From an archaeon (GTDB lineage Archaea > Nanobdellota > Nanobdellia > Pacearchaeales > JAPDKA01): 35,547 nucleotides of DNA. A program made the position numbers and the translations under genes. Below the pieces are notes generated by a model. That model saw only the letters and a program-made list of their open reading frames with translations. It searched no databases and had not been told where the DNA came from. Below, piece after piece: positions 1 through 7,360 of the stretch (positions within the stretch are counted from its first letter, which is position 1; every line of letters begins with the position of its first letter). The stretch covers positions 1-35,547 of the forward strand of contig JAPDKA010000001.1 of assembly GCA_029258825.1 (NCBI GenBank), written 5' to 3'.

Positions 1-332
1 TTAAGTCTTTCTTCGGTCTTCCTCTGTGCCTCTGCAAGAGCATTGAGCCTTTCTTCAGTCTTCCTTTGAGCTTCCGCAAGTCTCTCAACAGCCTCCTCAA
101 GACGGCCGACCCTTTCCTCGGTTCTGCGCTGAGCATCTGCAAGTTTCTCAATCGCCTTTTCTACACGTTCCAGCCTTTCTTCTGTCTTTCTTATCGCATC
201 CCGGATCTCCCTAAAAATTTTAGAATGTATTTCCTCCCTCAGGGTTTCCTCCACAATGGATAACCCTTCAATTAAATTCTCCCTCAGGTCTTGAGGAAGA
301 TGAGAAAATTTCTTTCTCAATTTTGATATCAT
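1..332 (-). CDS. Coiled-coil protein, N-terminal part (runs off left edge)
   Basis: The minus strand is open without a stop from an ATG at 332 (or the ATG just before it at 335) to the window edge, giving about 110 residues. After a short N-terminal helix-rich part the protein becomes a regular coiled coil made of a 14-residue unit of the type LAEAQRKTEERL, repeated three to four times. Such N-terminal coiled coils are common in proteins of the DUF3782 / PD-(D/E)XK nuclease-like group, where the nuclease-like domain follows, but that part is outside the window, so the function is not shown. No Shine-Dalgarno site precedes the start. A consensus promoter lies so close upstream that the message would begin at or next to the ATG. 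Divergent from the PLD-family gene. Confidence 0.75.
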   Translation of the reverse strand, partial: MISKLRKKFSHLPQDLRENLIEGLSIVEETLREEIHSKIFREIRDAIRKTEERLERVEKAIEKLADAQRRTEERVGRLEEAVERLAEAQRKTEERLNALAEAQRKTEERL

Positions 333-340
333 CATACTAA

Positions 341-369
341 AATATATATGCCATTTGACCCCCTGTCAA
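341..369 (-). promoter_or_regulatory. Sigma70-type promoter for the left-edge coiled-coil gene
   Basis: Read on the minus strand: TTGACA (369-364), a 17-nt spacer, then TATATT (346-341). The expected transcription start is about 334, which coincides with the double ATG at 335-330, so the transcript would be leaderless or nearly so. Seen directly; promoter activity is inferred. Confidence 0.7.
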
Positions 370-420
370 CACCCTGTTTACTCAATCACGGGATTCACTG
401 GCAAAAGATAAAGGATGAAG

Positions 421-450
421 TTGACAAAATACCCTTTCTTTCTTTATAAT
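421..450 (+). promoter_or_regulatory. Sigma70-type promoter for the PLD-GH57 gene series
   Basis: TTGACA (421-426), an 18-nt spacer and TATAAT (445-450), both hexamers perfect. Transcription should start near 457, exactly where an in-frame ATG stands. This rules against an upstream start at 415, whose first 14 codons would be the promoter itself, and predicts a leaderless message. Confidence 0.8.
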
Positions 451-456
451 TTTCCC

Positions 457-1227
457 ATGATACTGCTTCTTTCCCTGATAGAGGTTTACTTCAGCCCTTG
501 TGGAGGAGCGAGGGATGCGATAATAAGAGAAATAAAGAATGCAGAACGCACGATTGACGTGTGCGTATACCTTTTAACCGACAGAGAACTCTCACAGGCA
601 CTCGTGGATGCGGTGAAAAGAGGGATTAAGGTGAGGGTGGTTCTGGATGGGGAGAGTGCATTTAAGATAAGAACCTCCCATTTTGAGTATCTCATAAGAC
701 ATGGAGTTCCCGTCCGGCTATACATTGAGCACCTGAAAAAGAAAAGGGGAAGAGGGTATCATTCGGTGATGCATCACAAATTTGCAATAATAGACAGAAA
801 GGTTTTAATAACCGGGTCCTACAACTGGACTGCATATGCAGAGGAAAAGAATAACGAGAATCTGCTCATAATAAAGGAAGACCCCGGGGTGATTGAAAAA
901 TATCTCAACGAATTTGAAAAACTCTGGAGAAAATCCATAAGCAAAAAAGAAAGAACCATAGATGCAAGGAATATAAGGGAACTCAGAAAACATGTAAATG
1001 AATGGTGGTGGGTTAAAGGGAGAATAAAGGATATAAGGGAAAAGAAAAGCGGAACCGTCATATACTTTGACGGGGGCTTCAAGGCATACATGAGAGCGCA
1101 TCTTCCGGATAAAAGAGAATTTTATGGAGAGAAAGTTACCATATTCGGGAAAATCCAGGACCATCCAAAATACGGGTTTGAACTCTATACCGAATGGGCA
1201 AACGCAATAAAAAAGGAGAGGAGATGA
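457..1227 (+). CDS. Phospholipase D-family nuclease with C-terminal OB-like domain
   Basis: About 256 residues. A single HKD motif (HHKFAIID, residues ~106-113, followed by a GSYNWT segment) identifies a PLD-superfamily phosphodiesterase of the Nuc type, which normally works as a dimer and cleaves nucleic acid. The fold begins almost at the start (VYFSPCGGARDAI), so any signal peptide would have to be the short hydrophobic MILLLSLIEV. The last ~75 residues (WWVKGRIKDI... VTIFGKIQDH) look like a small OB-fold nucleic-acid-binding domain. The start at 457 is chosen because a perfect promoter occupies 421-450. The stop overlaps the next gene by 4 nt, so the two are translationally coupled. DNA or RNA processing is likely; the substrate is not shown. 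Confidence 0.8.
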   Translation: MILLLSLIEVYFSPCGGARDAIIREIKNAERTIDVCVYLLTDRELSQALVDAVKRGIKVRVVLDGESAFKIRTSHFEYLIRHGVPVRLYIEHLKKKRGRGYHSVMHHKFAIIDRKVLITGSYNWTAYAEEKNNENLLIIKEDPGVIEKYLNEFEKLWRKSISKKERTIDARNIRELRKHVNEWWWVKGRIKDIREKKSGTVIYFDGGFKAYMRAHLPDKREFYGEKVTIFGKIQDHPKYGFELYTEWANAIKKERR

Positions 1228-3425
1228 TGTTTCTCATTCTCTCTCAGTTTTCAATTGAGGGAGGGGAGGTGATATTCTTCCTTGAGGATAAGGGATACAA
1301 AGAGGTGATGATTGCAGGAAGTTTCACCGGATGGGAAAAGAAACCCTGTATGAAGGAGGGAAACCTCTGGAAGGCAAGATTTAAACTCCTTCCCGGTGTT
1401 CATGTTTACAAGTACATCCTGGATGGTGAGTGGAAGGAAGACCCGAAAAACCCGTTAAAAATCCCCGACGGATATGGAGGATACAACTCCGCATTTGTTC
1501 TCACCGAAAAGGGCGAGATAATCACAGAGCCTTTCCTTGCTTACCGGGATGGCAGGGTGTGGTTCAGATTTTACGACCCCCATGCCTCCACAGTTTACCT
1601 TGCTGGGAACTTCAACAACTGGGACCCTACCTCCATTCCCATGATAAAAAAAGACGGACTGTTTGAAGTCTCCCTTGAACTCGGTCCCGGAACCTATTAC
1701 TACAAGTTTGTGATAAATGGGGAAAGATGGGTGGAGGACCCCCTCAATCCCGGTCAGGTTCCCGATGGATTTGGTGGAAAGAATTCGGTATTCACCCTCA
1801 GGGAAAATGGAGAGATTGTGTTTGCCGAGGTTTCTCCGTTCCCCTCGGGTGTGAGGGCATCGGAAAGGCTGAAATGGGAAGGCGAGCCCTTATACCTTGC
1901 AATCCTGTGGCACCAGCATCAGCCCTATTATCTTAAAAAGGAACCATGGGTAAGACTGCACGCAATAAAGGACTACTACGATATGGCAGAGATGGCGGAT
2001 GAGTTTTCTGTTAAATTCACCGTGAACCTCACACCCTCCCTTATAAGACAGATTCTGGAACTCATTGAAGACATGAAGAACGGAAAATACGGGGATGAAT
2101 ATCTGTACTACACGATGAAACCTGCATCCGAACTCACCCCTGATGAAAGGCACTTCATAATAGAGCATTTCTTCAGTGCAAACTGGAAGAACATGATAGG
2201 AGTATTCCCGAGATACAGGGAACTCCTGGATAAAAAGCAGAATGGAAAGAAATTTACAGAACAGGATATAAGGGACCTCCAGGTCCTCTTCAACCTTGCC
2301 TGGTTTGACCCTGACTTCAGGGAGAAAGAAATAATACTTCCAACGGGGAAGAGGGTATGCCTCCGTGAACTTGTTGAGAAGGAAAGAAATTATACCGAGG
2401 AGGATAAAAAAATAATATGGGATGCACAGCTTGCCATACTTGAGGCAATACTTCCCCTCCATAAAAAACTTCAGGATGAAGGAAAGATAGAGGTTTCAAC
2501 AACCCCATTCTACCATCCCATACTTCCCCTTATCTACAATACCGATGTGGCAAAGGAGTGCATGCCCGGAACCCCTCTTCCAACCCGTTTTTCCTATCCT
2601 CAGGATGCAGAAGAGCATGTAAGACGTGCGTGTGAACTTTACAGGCAGATATTTGGAAGGGATGTGAGGGGAATGTGGCCGGGAGAGGGTTCGGTTTCAG
2701 AGGATGTTATTCCTCTTTTTAAGAAGTATGGAGTAAGGTGGATTGCCACAGATGAGGGTATACTCCAGCGTTCCGGAGGGGGACCACACACAAAACCCTA
2801 CGACTTTTCCGGTCTCACCATAGTATTCCGCGACCGCACCCTCTCCGACCTTATAGGATTCAGGTATAATTCCATGGACCCACTTGATGCAGCAAATGAC
2901 TTCATTCTCAGGCTTTACGGCATAAGAAAGAGATTTCCCGGGAAAATCCTGGTTGCTGTTATCCTGGATGGTGAAAATGCGTGGGAGCACTTTCCCCATG
3001 ATGGAAAGGATTTCCTGAGGGAGTTTTACAGGGAGATAGCAGAGGCTCCATGGATTGTTCCAGTTACAATGAGTGAGGGGATAGAACTCGTTGAGCACGG
3101 AAAACTTGAAAGGCTTCATCCGGGTTCCTGGATAAATTCAGACTTTCATATATGGATTGGAGAAAAAGAGGAAAATACCGCCTGGGAGTATCTCAAGCAT
3201 GTGAGGAAGGACTATGATAAATATGGAGACGAAAATCCAGAAGCCTACGAGTGGATACTTGTTGCAGAGGGTTCAGACTGGTTCTGGTGGTATGGAATGG
3301 ACCAGGAAACATTTAATGAAGGATTTTTTGACTGGGCCTTCAGGGAGGCATTGAAGAACGTTTACAGAAGCATGGGGAAAGAGCCACCTTCCTTCCTTGA
3401 TGTTCCCATAATGGAAAGGAGGTAA
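1224..3425 (+). CDS. GH57 family alpha-glucan hydrolase with two CBM48-like domains
   Basis: About 733 residues. Two tandem E-set/CBM48-like glucan-binding modules come first (residues ~12-92 and ~108-191, each with an AG(S/N)F..W motif and a DP.NP..(I/V)PDG(Y/F)GG segment). The GH57 catalytic domain follows, with HQHQPY (230-235), a WPGEGS motif carrying the presumed nucleophile Glu (~487) and DGENAW carrying the presumed acid Asp (~582). This is the architecture of GH57 alpha-amylase/amylopullulanase-type enzymes acting on starch or glycogen. Exact specificity (amylase, pullulanase or branching) cannot be read from the sequence. The start at 1224 follows an AAAAAGGAG site; an upstream in-frame ATG at 1194 lies inside the PLD gene and lacks support. 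A signal peptide is uncertain (MMFLILSQFS is short). The next gene starts 3 nt after the stop. Confidence 0.9.
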   Translation: MMFLILSQFSIEGGEVIFFLEDKGYKEVMIAGSFTGWEKKPCMKEGNLWKARFKLLPGVHVYKYILDGEWKEDPKNPLKIPDGYGGYNSAFVLTEKGEIITEPFLAYRDGRVWFRFYDPHASTVYLAGNFNNWDPTSIPMIKKDGLFEVSLELGPGTYYYKFVINGERWVEDPLNPGQVPDGFGGKNSVFTLRENGEIVFAEVSPFPSGVRASERLKWEGEPLYLAILWHQHQPYYLKKEPWVRLHAIKDYYDMAEMADEFSVKFTVNLTPSLIRQILELIEDMKNGKYGDEYLYYTMKPASELTPDERHFIIEHFFSANWKNMIGVFPRYRELLDKKQNGKKFTEQDIRDLQVLFNLAWFDPDFREKEIILPTGKRVCLRELVEKERNYTEEDKKIIWDAQLAILEAILPLHKKLQDEGKIEVSTTPFYHPILPLIYNTDVAKECMPGTPLPTRFSYPQDAEEHVRRACELYRQIFGRDVRGMWPGEGSVSEDVIPLFKKYGVRWIATDEGILQRSGGGPHTKPYDFSGLTIVFRDRTLSDLIGFRYNSMDPLDAANDFILRLYGIRKRFPGKILVAVILDGENAWEHFPHDGKDFLREFYREIAEAPWIVPVTMSEGIELVEHGKLERLHPGSWINSDFHIWIGEKEENTAWEYLKHVRKDYDKYGDENPEAYEWILVAEGSDWFWWYGMDQETFNEGFFDWAFREALKNVYRSMGKEPPSFLDVPIMERR

Positions 3426-3427
3426 GG

Positions 3428-4714
3428 ATGAAGGATGTGAAGACCGAGGTTATTGCAGGTATAACAACCTTCATGACCATGGCATACATTATATTTGTCC
3501 AGCCCCAGGTCCTTTCTGCTGCGGGTATGGATTTTGATGCGGTTATGATGGCAACCATCCTTTCTGCATTCATTGCAACCCTTCTCATGGCAACCCTTGC
3601 AAACTATCCAATAGCACTTGCTCCTGGAATGGGTGAGAACTTCCTCTTTGCATATACCGTATGCCTTGAAATGGGTGTCCCATGGCAGGTTGCCCTGGGA
3701 ATTGTGTTTATATCAGGTGTTTTATTTATAATCTTAACCCTTTTAAGGGTAAGGGAGGCAATAATAAACGCCATTCCCTCGTCTTTAAAGAACGCAATAG
3801 CAGGAGGAATAGGACTCTTTATAGCATTCATAGGACTTGAATGGGCCGGTATCATAGTTGATGCCCCTGGAAGTCTTGTGAAACTCGGGGATTTAAGGTC
3901 TCCTCCTGCACTCTTTTTCCTCTTTGGATTCTTTCTCACCGCAATTCTCATGGTGAAAAGGGTTAAGGGAGCGATTCTTATAGGAATTCTTGGGAGTGCG
4001 CTTCTGGGTGCAATAACCGGATGGGTGAAATTCACCGGATTTGTAAGCAAACCACCATCCCTTGCCCCAACCTTTTTAAAACTCAACATCCTGGATGCCT
4101 TAAAGTTTGAGTTCATCTCCATAACCATAGTTTTCTTCCTGCTTGACCTTTTTGACACCGTTGGGACACTTATCGGAATAGGTGAGCAGGCAGGATTTAT
4201 AAAGGATGGAAAACTTCCCAGGGCGCGCCAGGCACTGCTTGCAGACGCAATAGGAACAGTTGTTGGTTCGCTCCTGGGAACATCAACCGTAACGAGTTAC
4301 ATTGAATCCGCTGCCGGGGTGAGTGAGGGGGGAAGGACGGGAATAACTGCAATGACCACTGCGTTTCTGTTTCTTCTTGCCTCCTTCTTTGCCCCGGTTG
4401 TGAGGGCAATAGGAGGTGGAATACAGATAGGAAGCGTTACCTACTATCCCTTTACCGCCCCTGCACTTGTCATTGTTGGTGTTTTCATGCTCAAAAATGT
4501 TGTGAAGATAAACTGGGACGACATGACAGAGGCGATACCTGCGTTTCTCACACTCCTTGGGATACCCCTCACCTTCTCCATTGCGACAGGACTTTCCCTT
4601 GGATTCATATCCTACACACTCATAAAACTCCTCTCGGGTCGGGGAAAAGAGGTTCATCCTGTTATGTATGTTGTGACTGCAATATTCATTCTCAAGTTTG
4701 CATTCCTGGGATAA
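3428..4714 (+). CDS. AzgA-like purine permease (NCS2/NAT family)
   Basis: 428 residues, almost entirely hydrophobic, with 12 or more predicted membrane segments. It begins TEVIAGITTFMTMAYIIFVQP and contains a DLFDTVGTLIGIGEQAGF segment and a GTSTVTSYIESAAG segment, all characteristic of the AzgA subgroup of nucleobase transporters (adenine/guanine/hypoxanthine uptake by proton symport). Length is normal for the family. The start is preceded by GGAAAGGAGG. It follows the GH57 gene directly and is followed after 10 nt by the peptidase gene, so it sits in one transcription unit with them. The purine substrate is inferred from the family. Confidence 0.9.
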   Translation: MKDVKTEVIAGITTFMTMAYIIFVQPQVLSAAGMDFDAVMMATILSAFIATLLMATLANYPIALAPGMGENFLFAYTVCLEMGVPWQVALGIVFISGVLFIILTLLRVREAIINAIPSSLKNAIAGGIGLFIAFIGLEWAGIIVDAPGSLVKLGDLRSPPALFFLFGFFLTAILMVKRVKGAILIGILGSALLGAITGWVKFTGFVSKPPSLAPTFLKLNILDALKFEFISITIVFFLLDLFDTVGTLIGIGEQAGFIKDGKLPRARQALLADAIGTVVGSLLGTSTVTSYIESAAGVSEGGRTGITAMTTAFLFLLASFFAPVVRAIGGGIQIGSVTYYPFTAPALVIVGVFMLKNVVKINWDDMTEAIPAFLTLLGIPLTFSIATGLSLGFISYTLIKLLSGRGKEVHPVMYVVTAIFILKFAFLG

Positions 4715-4724
4715 GGAGGAAGAA

Positions 4725-5666
4725 ATGAAGGCATGTGAGGTTGCTGTTTTTGAATGCATGGGACTTAAAGAGGGAGAGACCCTGCTTATCATAGCGGATG
4801 AGCCATCAAGGGAGATAGGATACGCACTCTGGGAGGCAGGGAAATCAAGAGGAAACGAGGCGGTTTTTGTTGAGATAATTCCAAGGCGCATGCACGGGGA
4901 GGAGCCACCTTCTTCTGTTGCAGAACTCATGAAACTCTTTGATGTATGCCTTATTCCAACATCGAAATCCATGAGCCATACCCGGGCAAGGAAGGAGGCG
5001 TGTAAGGCAGGAACGAGAATTGCAACCCTTCCGGGAATAACAATGGATATGATGGAAAGGACACTGGCTGCGGATTATAAAAAGATAGAGAAAATTTCAA
5101 AGGAGATTGCGGCCATCTTGACCGGAGGAAAACATGTCCACATAACCTCTCCTGAAGGAACGGACTTCTATGCAACCATAGAGGGGAGAGACGGAGCCCC
5201 TGATACCGGGATATACCACAATCCCGGAGATTTTGGAAATCTTCCTGCTGGTGAGGCATACATTGCACCCCTTGAGGGGAAGTCCTGGGGAAGGATAGTT
5301 TTTGATGGTTCCTTTGCAGGGATTGGAATCCTGAAGGACAAACTCGTATTTGAGGTGAAGGATGGCAGGGTTGTTGAGGTTCAGGGATACGGGAAGGAGT
5401 TTCTTGAGGAGGTATTTGAAAAATACGGAGAGGATGCAAGGAACATAGCGGAGATAGGAATAGGGACAAATCCGAAGGCAAAAATCATAGGAGAGGTTCT
5501 TGAGGATGAGAAGGTCTGCGGCACCATTCACATTGCCATAGGTAATAATGCAACGTTTGGTGGAAAGGTGGATGTTCCGGTGCATCTGGACGGGGTTATA
5601 AGGAATCCTTCCCTGGAGGTGGATGGTAAGAAAATCTCACTTGACTTTCAATCTCTTTTCCTTTAA
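4725..5666 (+). CDS. M29-like aminopeptidase (aminopeptidase T related)
   Basis: 313 residues. The C-terminal half carries an M29-type metal-binding region: conserved acidic residues, GTIHIAIGNNATFGG and then VPVHLDGVI, which supply the His/Asp ligands used by aminopeptidase T for two divalent metals. The protein is shorter than typical M29 enzymes (~400 residues) and fits the compact COG2309 branch found in thermophiles. A cytoplasmic role in cleaving N-terminal residues from peptides is expected. The start at 4725 is chosen because AAGGAGG stands just before it; an ATG 27 nt upstream lies within the permease gene. The holA gene begins 8 nt after the stop. Confidence 0.75.
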   Translation: MKACEVAVFECMGLKEGETLLIIADEPSREIGYALWEAGKSRGNEAVFVEIIPRRMHGEEPPSSVAELMKLFDVCLIPTSKSMSHTRARKEACKAGTRIATLPGITMDMMERTLAADYKKIEKISKEIAAILTGGKHVHITSPEGTDFYATIEGRDGAPDTGIYHNPGDFGNLPAGEAYIAPLEGKSWGRIVFDGSFAGIGILKDKLVFEVKDGRVVEVQGYGKEFLEEVFEKYGEDARNIAEIGIGTNPKAKIIGEVLEDEKVCGTIHIAIGNNATFGGKVDVPVHLDGVIRNPSLEVDGKKISLDFQSLFL

Positions 5667-5669
5667 TCT
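5641..5669 (+). promoter_or_regulatory. Possible promoter abutting holA
   Basis: TTGACT (5641-5646) is followed by TTTAAT (5662-5667, 15-nt spacer) or TAATCT (5664-5669, 17-nt spacer). Either would start transcription close to the holA ATG pair at 5675/5678, which has no Shine-Dalgarno site. Weaker than the other promoters and partly inside the preceding gene. Confidence 0.4.
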
Positions 5670-5674
5670 ATTAA

Positions 5675-6562
5675 ATGATGGGCAAGGTTTATGTTCTGAG
5701 AGGGGAGAACGAGTATCTCAAGGAGCAGGAACTCAGGCGCCTTGAGAGAGGAGATGTTTTTAAAGTTCCGGGAGATGAGGTGGATGAGAATTTTATCTCC
5801 TCCCTTTTTGCTCCCGGGATGTTTGAGGAAAGAACGTTTGTCGTGATGGATGCAGGAAATATGAAAAAGGAGGTGGAGGAAAAGCTCATTGCTGCTTTAA
5901 AAAGCAAAATTCCCTCCACACTTGTCCTTTACTATCGTGAAAAGGAGGAGCGCTCACGGAAATTTGAGAAACTTCCAGGGGTTGAGGTAAGGGAGTGTAA
6001 GAAAATCGGGAGAAAGAAATTACCCGGATGGATAAAGGAATATGTGAGGAAGAATGGAAAAAGCATAGATGATGATGCTGTTTACTTTCTCATGGATGCC
6101 ATCGGAGACAATATTAAGGAGATTGCTGGTATTCTGGACAGGGTGATGATTTCGGTGAAGGAAAGAATAACACTTGAGGATGTGAAATCGTTTACCAGTT
6201 TCATGAGGGAAAATGTAATATGGGAGATAGCAAAGGTTTTTGTGGAAAGGCATCCTGCTTATTTTGTTGAGAAAGCAGAATTCATTTCTTCTTTTCCAAA
6301 GCCAGAATGGATAATAGGCAAACTCACCAATGTTATATATTTCCTTTTAAGAATGAAGGCATATCAGATACTTGGGAAGGATGTTCTGGAACTGGATAAA
6401 AGAAAATTCAGGGAATATGTAAGATATGTTGATGCTTTATCTTTTGAGGATATAAAAAGGCTCCTTTCCTTGCTCATAGAGATGGACTACAGGATAAAAA
6501 GGGGAATGGAAAGAAAATATGCCTTCACGGAGTTTTTCGTGAAGGCAGGAAAAAGGAGGTAG
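5675..6562 (+). CDS. holA: DNA polymerase III delta subunit
   Basis: 295 residues (294 if the second ATG is used). It begins with the HolA pattern of an N-terminal P-loop-like domain (VYVLRGENEYLKEQEL), followed by a small all-alpha domain (DDAVYFLMDAIGDNIKEI) and a C-terminal collar domain. Delta opens the sliding clamp as part of the clamp loader during replication. Length is slightly below the usual ~330-340 residues. There is no Shine-Dalgarno site before the start, unlike almost every neighbour. A promoter-like sequence directly upstream suggests a leaderless start. It is followed after 2 nt by the zinc-ribbon coiled-coil gene, which has a strong GGAGG site. Confidence 0.85.
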   Translation: MMGKVYVLRGENEYLKEQELRRLERGDVFKVPGDEVDENFISSLFAPGMFEERTFVVMDAGNMKKEVEEKLIAALKSKIPSTLVLYYREKEERSRKFEKLPGVEVRECKKIGRKKLPGWIKEYVRKNGKSIDDDAVYFLMDAIGDNIKEIAGILDRVMISVKERITLEDVKSFTSFMRENVIWEIAKVFVERHPAYFVEKAEFISSFPKPEWIIGKLTNVIYFLLRMKAYQILGKDVLELDKRKFREYVRYVDALSFEDIKRLLSLLIEMDYRIKRGMERKYAFTEFFVKAGKRR

Positions 6563-6564
6563 GT

Positions 6565-7350
6565 ATGGGAAAAAATGTGGACCAGGAAATTGAGGAACTC
6601 AGACAGAAGAGGGAAGACCTCCTCCAGAAACTTGCAAAACTGGAGGAGAAGAAGGGAACGGTAAGGGAATCGGTTTACAACAAGGTAAAGAGTGATTATG
6701 AGGAAAAGCTGAGGGAGGTTGAGGAGGCTTTAAGAGAAAAGTCCTCCTATCTTAAGGAAAAACTGGATGAGTTTATGGCACAGCTCAACGAGGTAAAGGT
6801 GGAAAGGGAGAAGGTTGAGGAGGAGATGGAGGAAATAGAACTCAGGTATTCGGTGGGGGAATTTTCGGAAGATGAATACAATGAAAAGATAGGCGGATTG
6901 AAGGAAAAGAAGGAAGGGATAGAGGAGAAAGAACGCACTCTAAATGAAGAGATAGAGAAGATATCTTCTATCCTTCAGGAGATAGGTGAAAAGGTAGAGG
7001 TAAAGGAAGAAGAGGCTGCACCTGAACTTGAGATTCCTGAACTCCCGGAGGTTGGGGAGGAGGAAATAAAGGCAGAGGTTGAGACCCCTGCTGAGGAACC
7101 TGAACTTCCTCAGGTTCCTGAGGAGGAGAAACTTGCAGAGGAGATATTCACTGGACAGGAGGAAACCGCAGAGGACTGGCTTGCCGATATAGAAAAGCAG
7201 CTTGATTCCCTTGAGGGGATGAGCGAAGAGGCAGGAGAGGGTGGCGAGGCAGCGGCTGAGGGAGAGGGAATAATATGCCCCAAGTGCGGATACAAGAATA
7301 AACCCGATGCATGGTACTGTGAAAACTGTGGGGCAGAACTGATACAGTAA
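6565..7350 (+). CDS. Coiled-coil protein with C-terminal zinc ribbon
   Basis: 261 residues. Residues ~1-145 form a long charged coiled coil rich in E, K and L. Residues ~150-230 are an acidic, proline-containing, probably disordered linker. The C-terminus is a zinc ribbon with two CxxC pairs (CPKCGYKNKPDAWYCENCG). The layout is typical of uncharacterised bacterial and archaeal proteins in which a zinc ribbon serves as a protein- or nucleic-acid-binding tail. No enzyme motif is visible and the protein is probably cytoplasmic. A GGAGG site precedes the start. It lies 10 nt before the large secreted protein gene but shares no visible functional theme with it. Confidence 0.7.
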   Translation: MGKNVDQEIEELRQKREDLLQKLAKLEEKKGTVRESVYNKVKSDYEEKLREVEEALREKSSYLKEKLDEFMAQLNEVKVEREKVEEEMEEIELRYSVGEFSEDEYNEKIGGLKEKKEGIEEKERTLNEEIEKISSILQEIGEKVEVKEEEAAPELEIPELPEVGEEEIKAEVETPAEEPELPQVPEEEKLAEEIFTGQEETAEDWLADIEKQLDSLEGMSEEAGEGGEAAAEGEGIICPKCGYKNKPDAWYCENCGAELIQ

Positions 7351-7360
7351 GGAGGAAGGT

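Noticed and set aside
415..456. Upstream start of the PLD gene
   Set aside because: These bases form a consensus TTGACA-18-TATAAT promoter, so they should not be translated from it.
3604..4158. Long minus-strand frame across the permease gene
   Set aside because: It is the shadow of a strongly supported AzgA-like gene with clear family motifs on the plus strand; no ribosome-binding site or family match.
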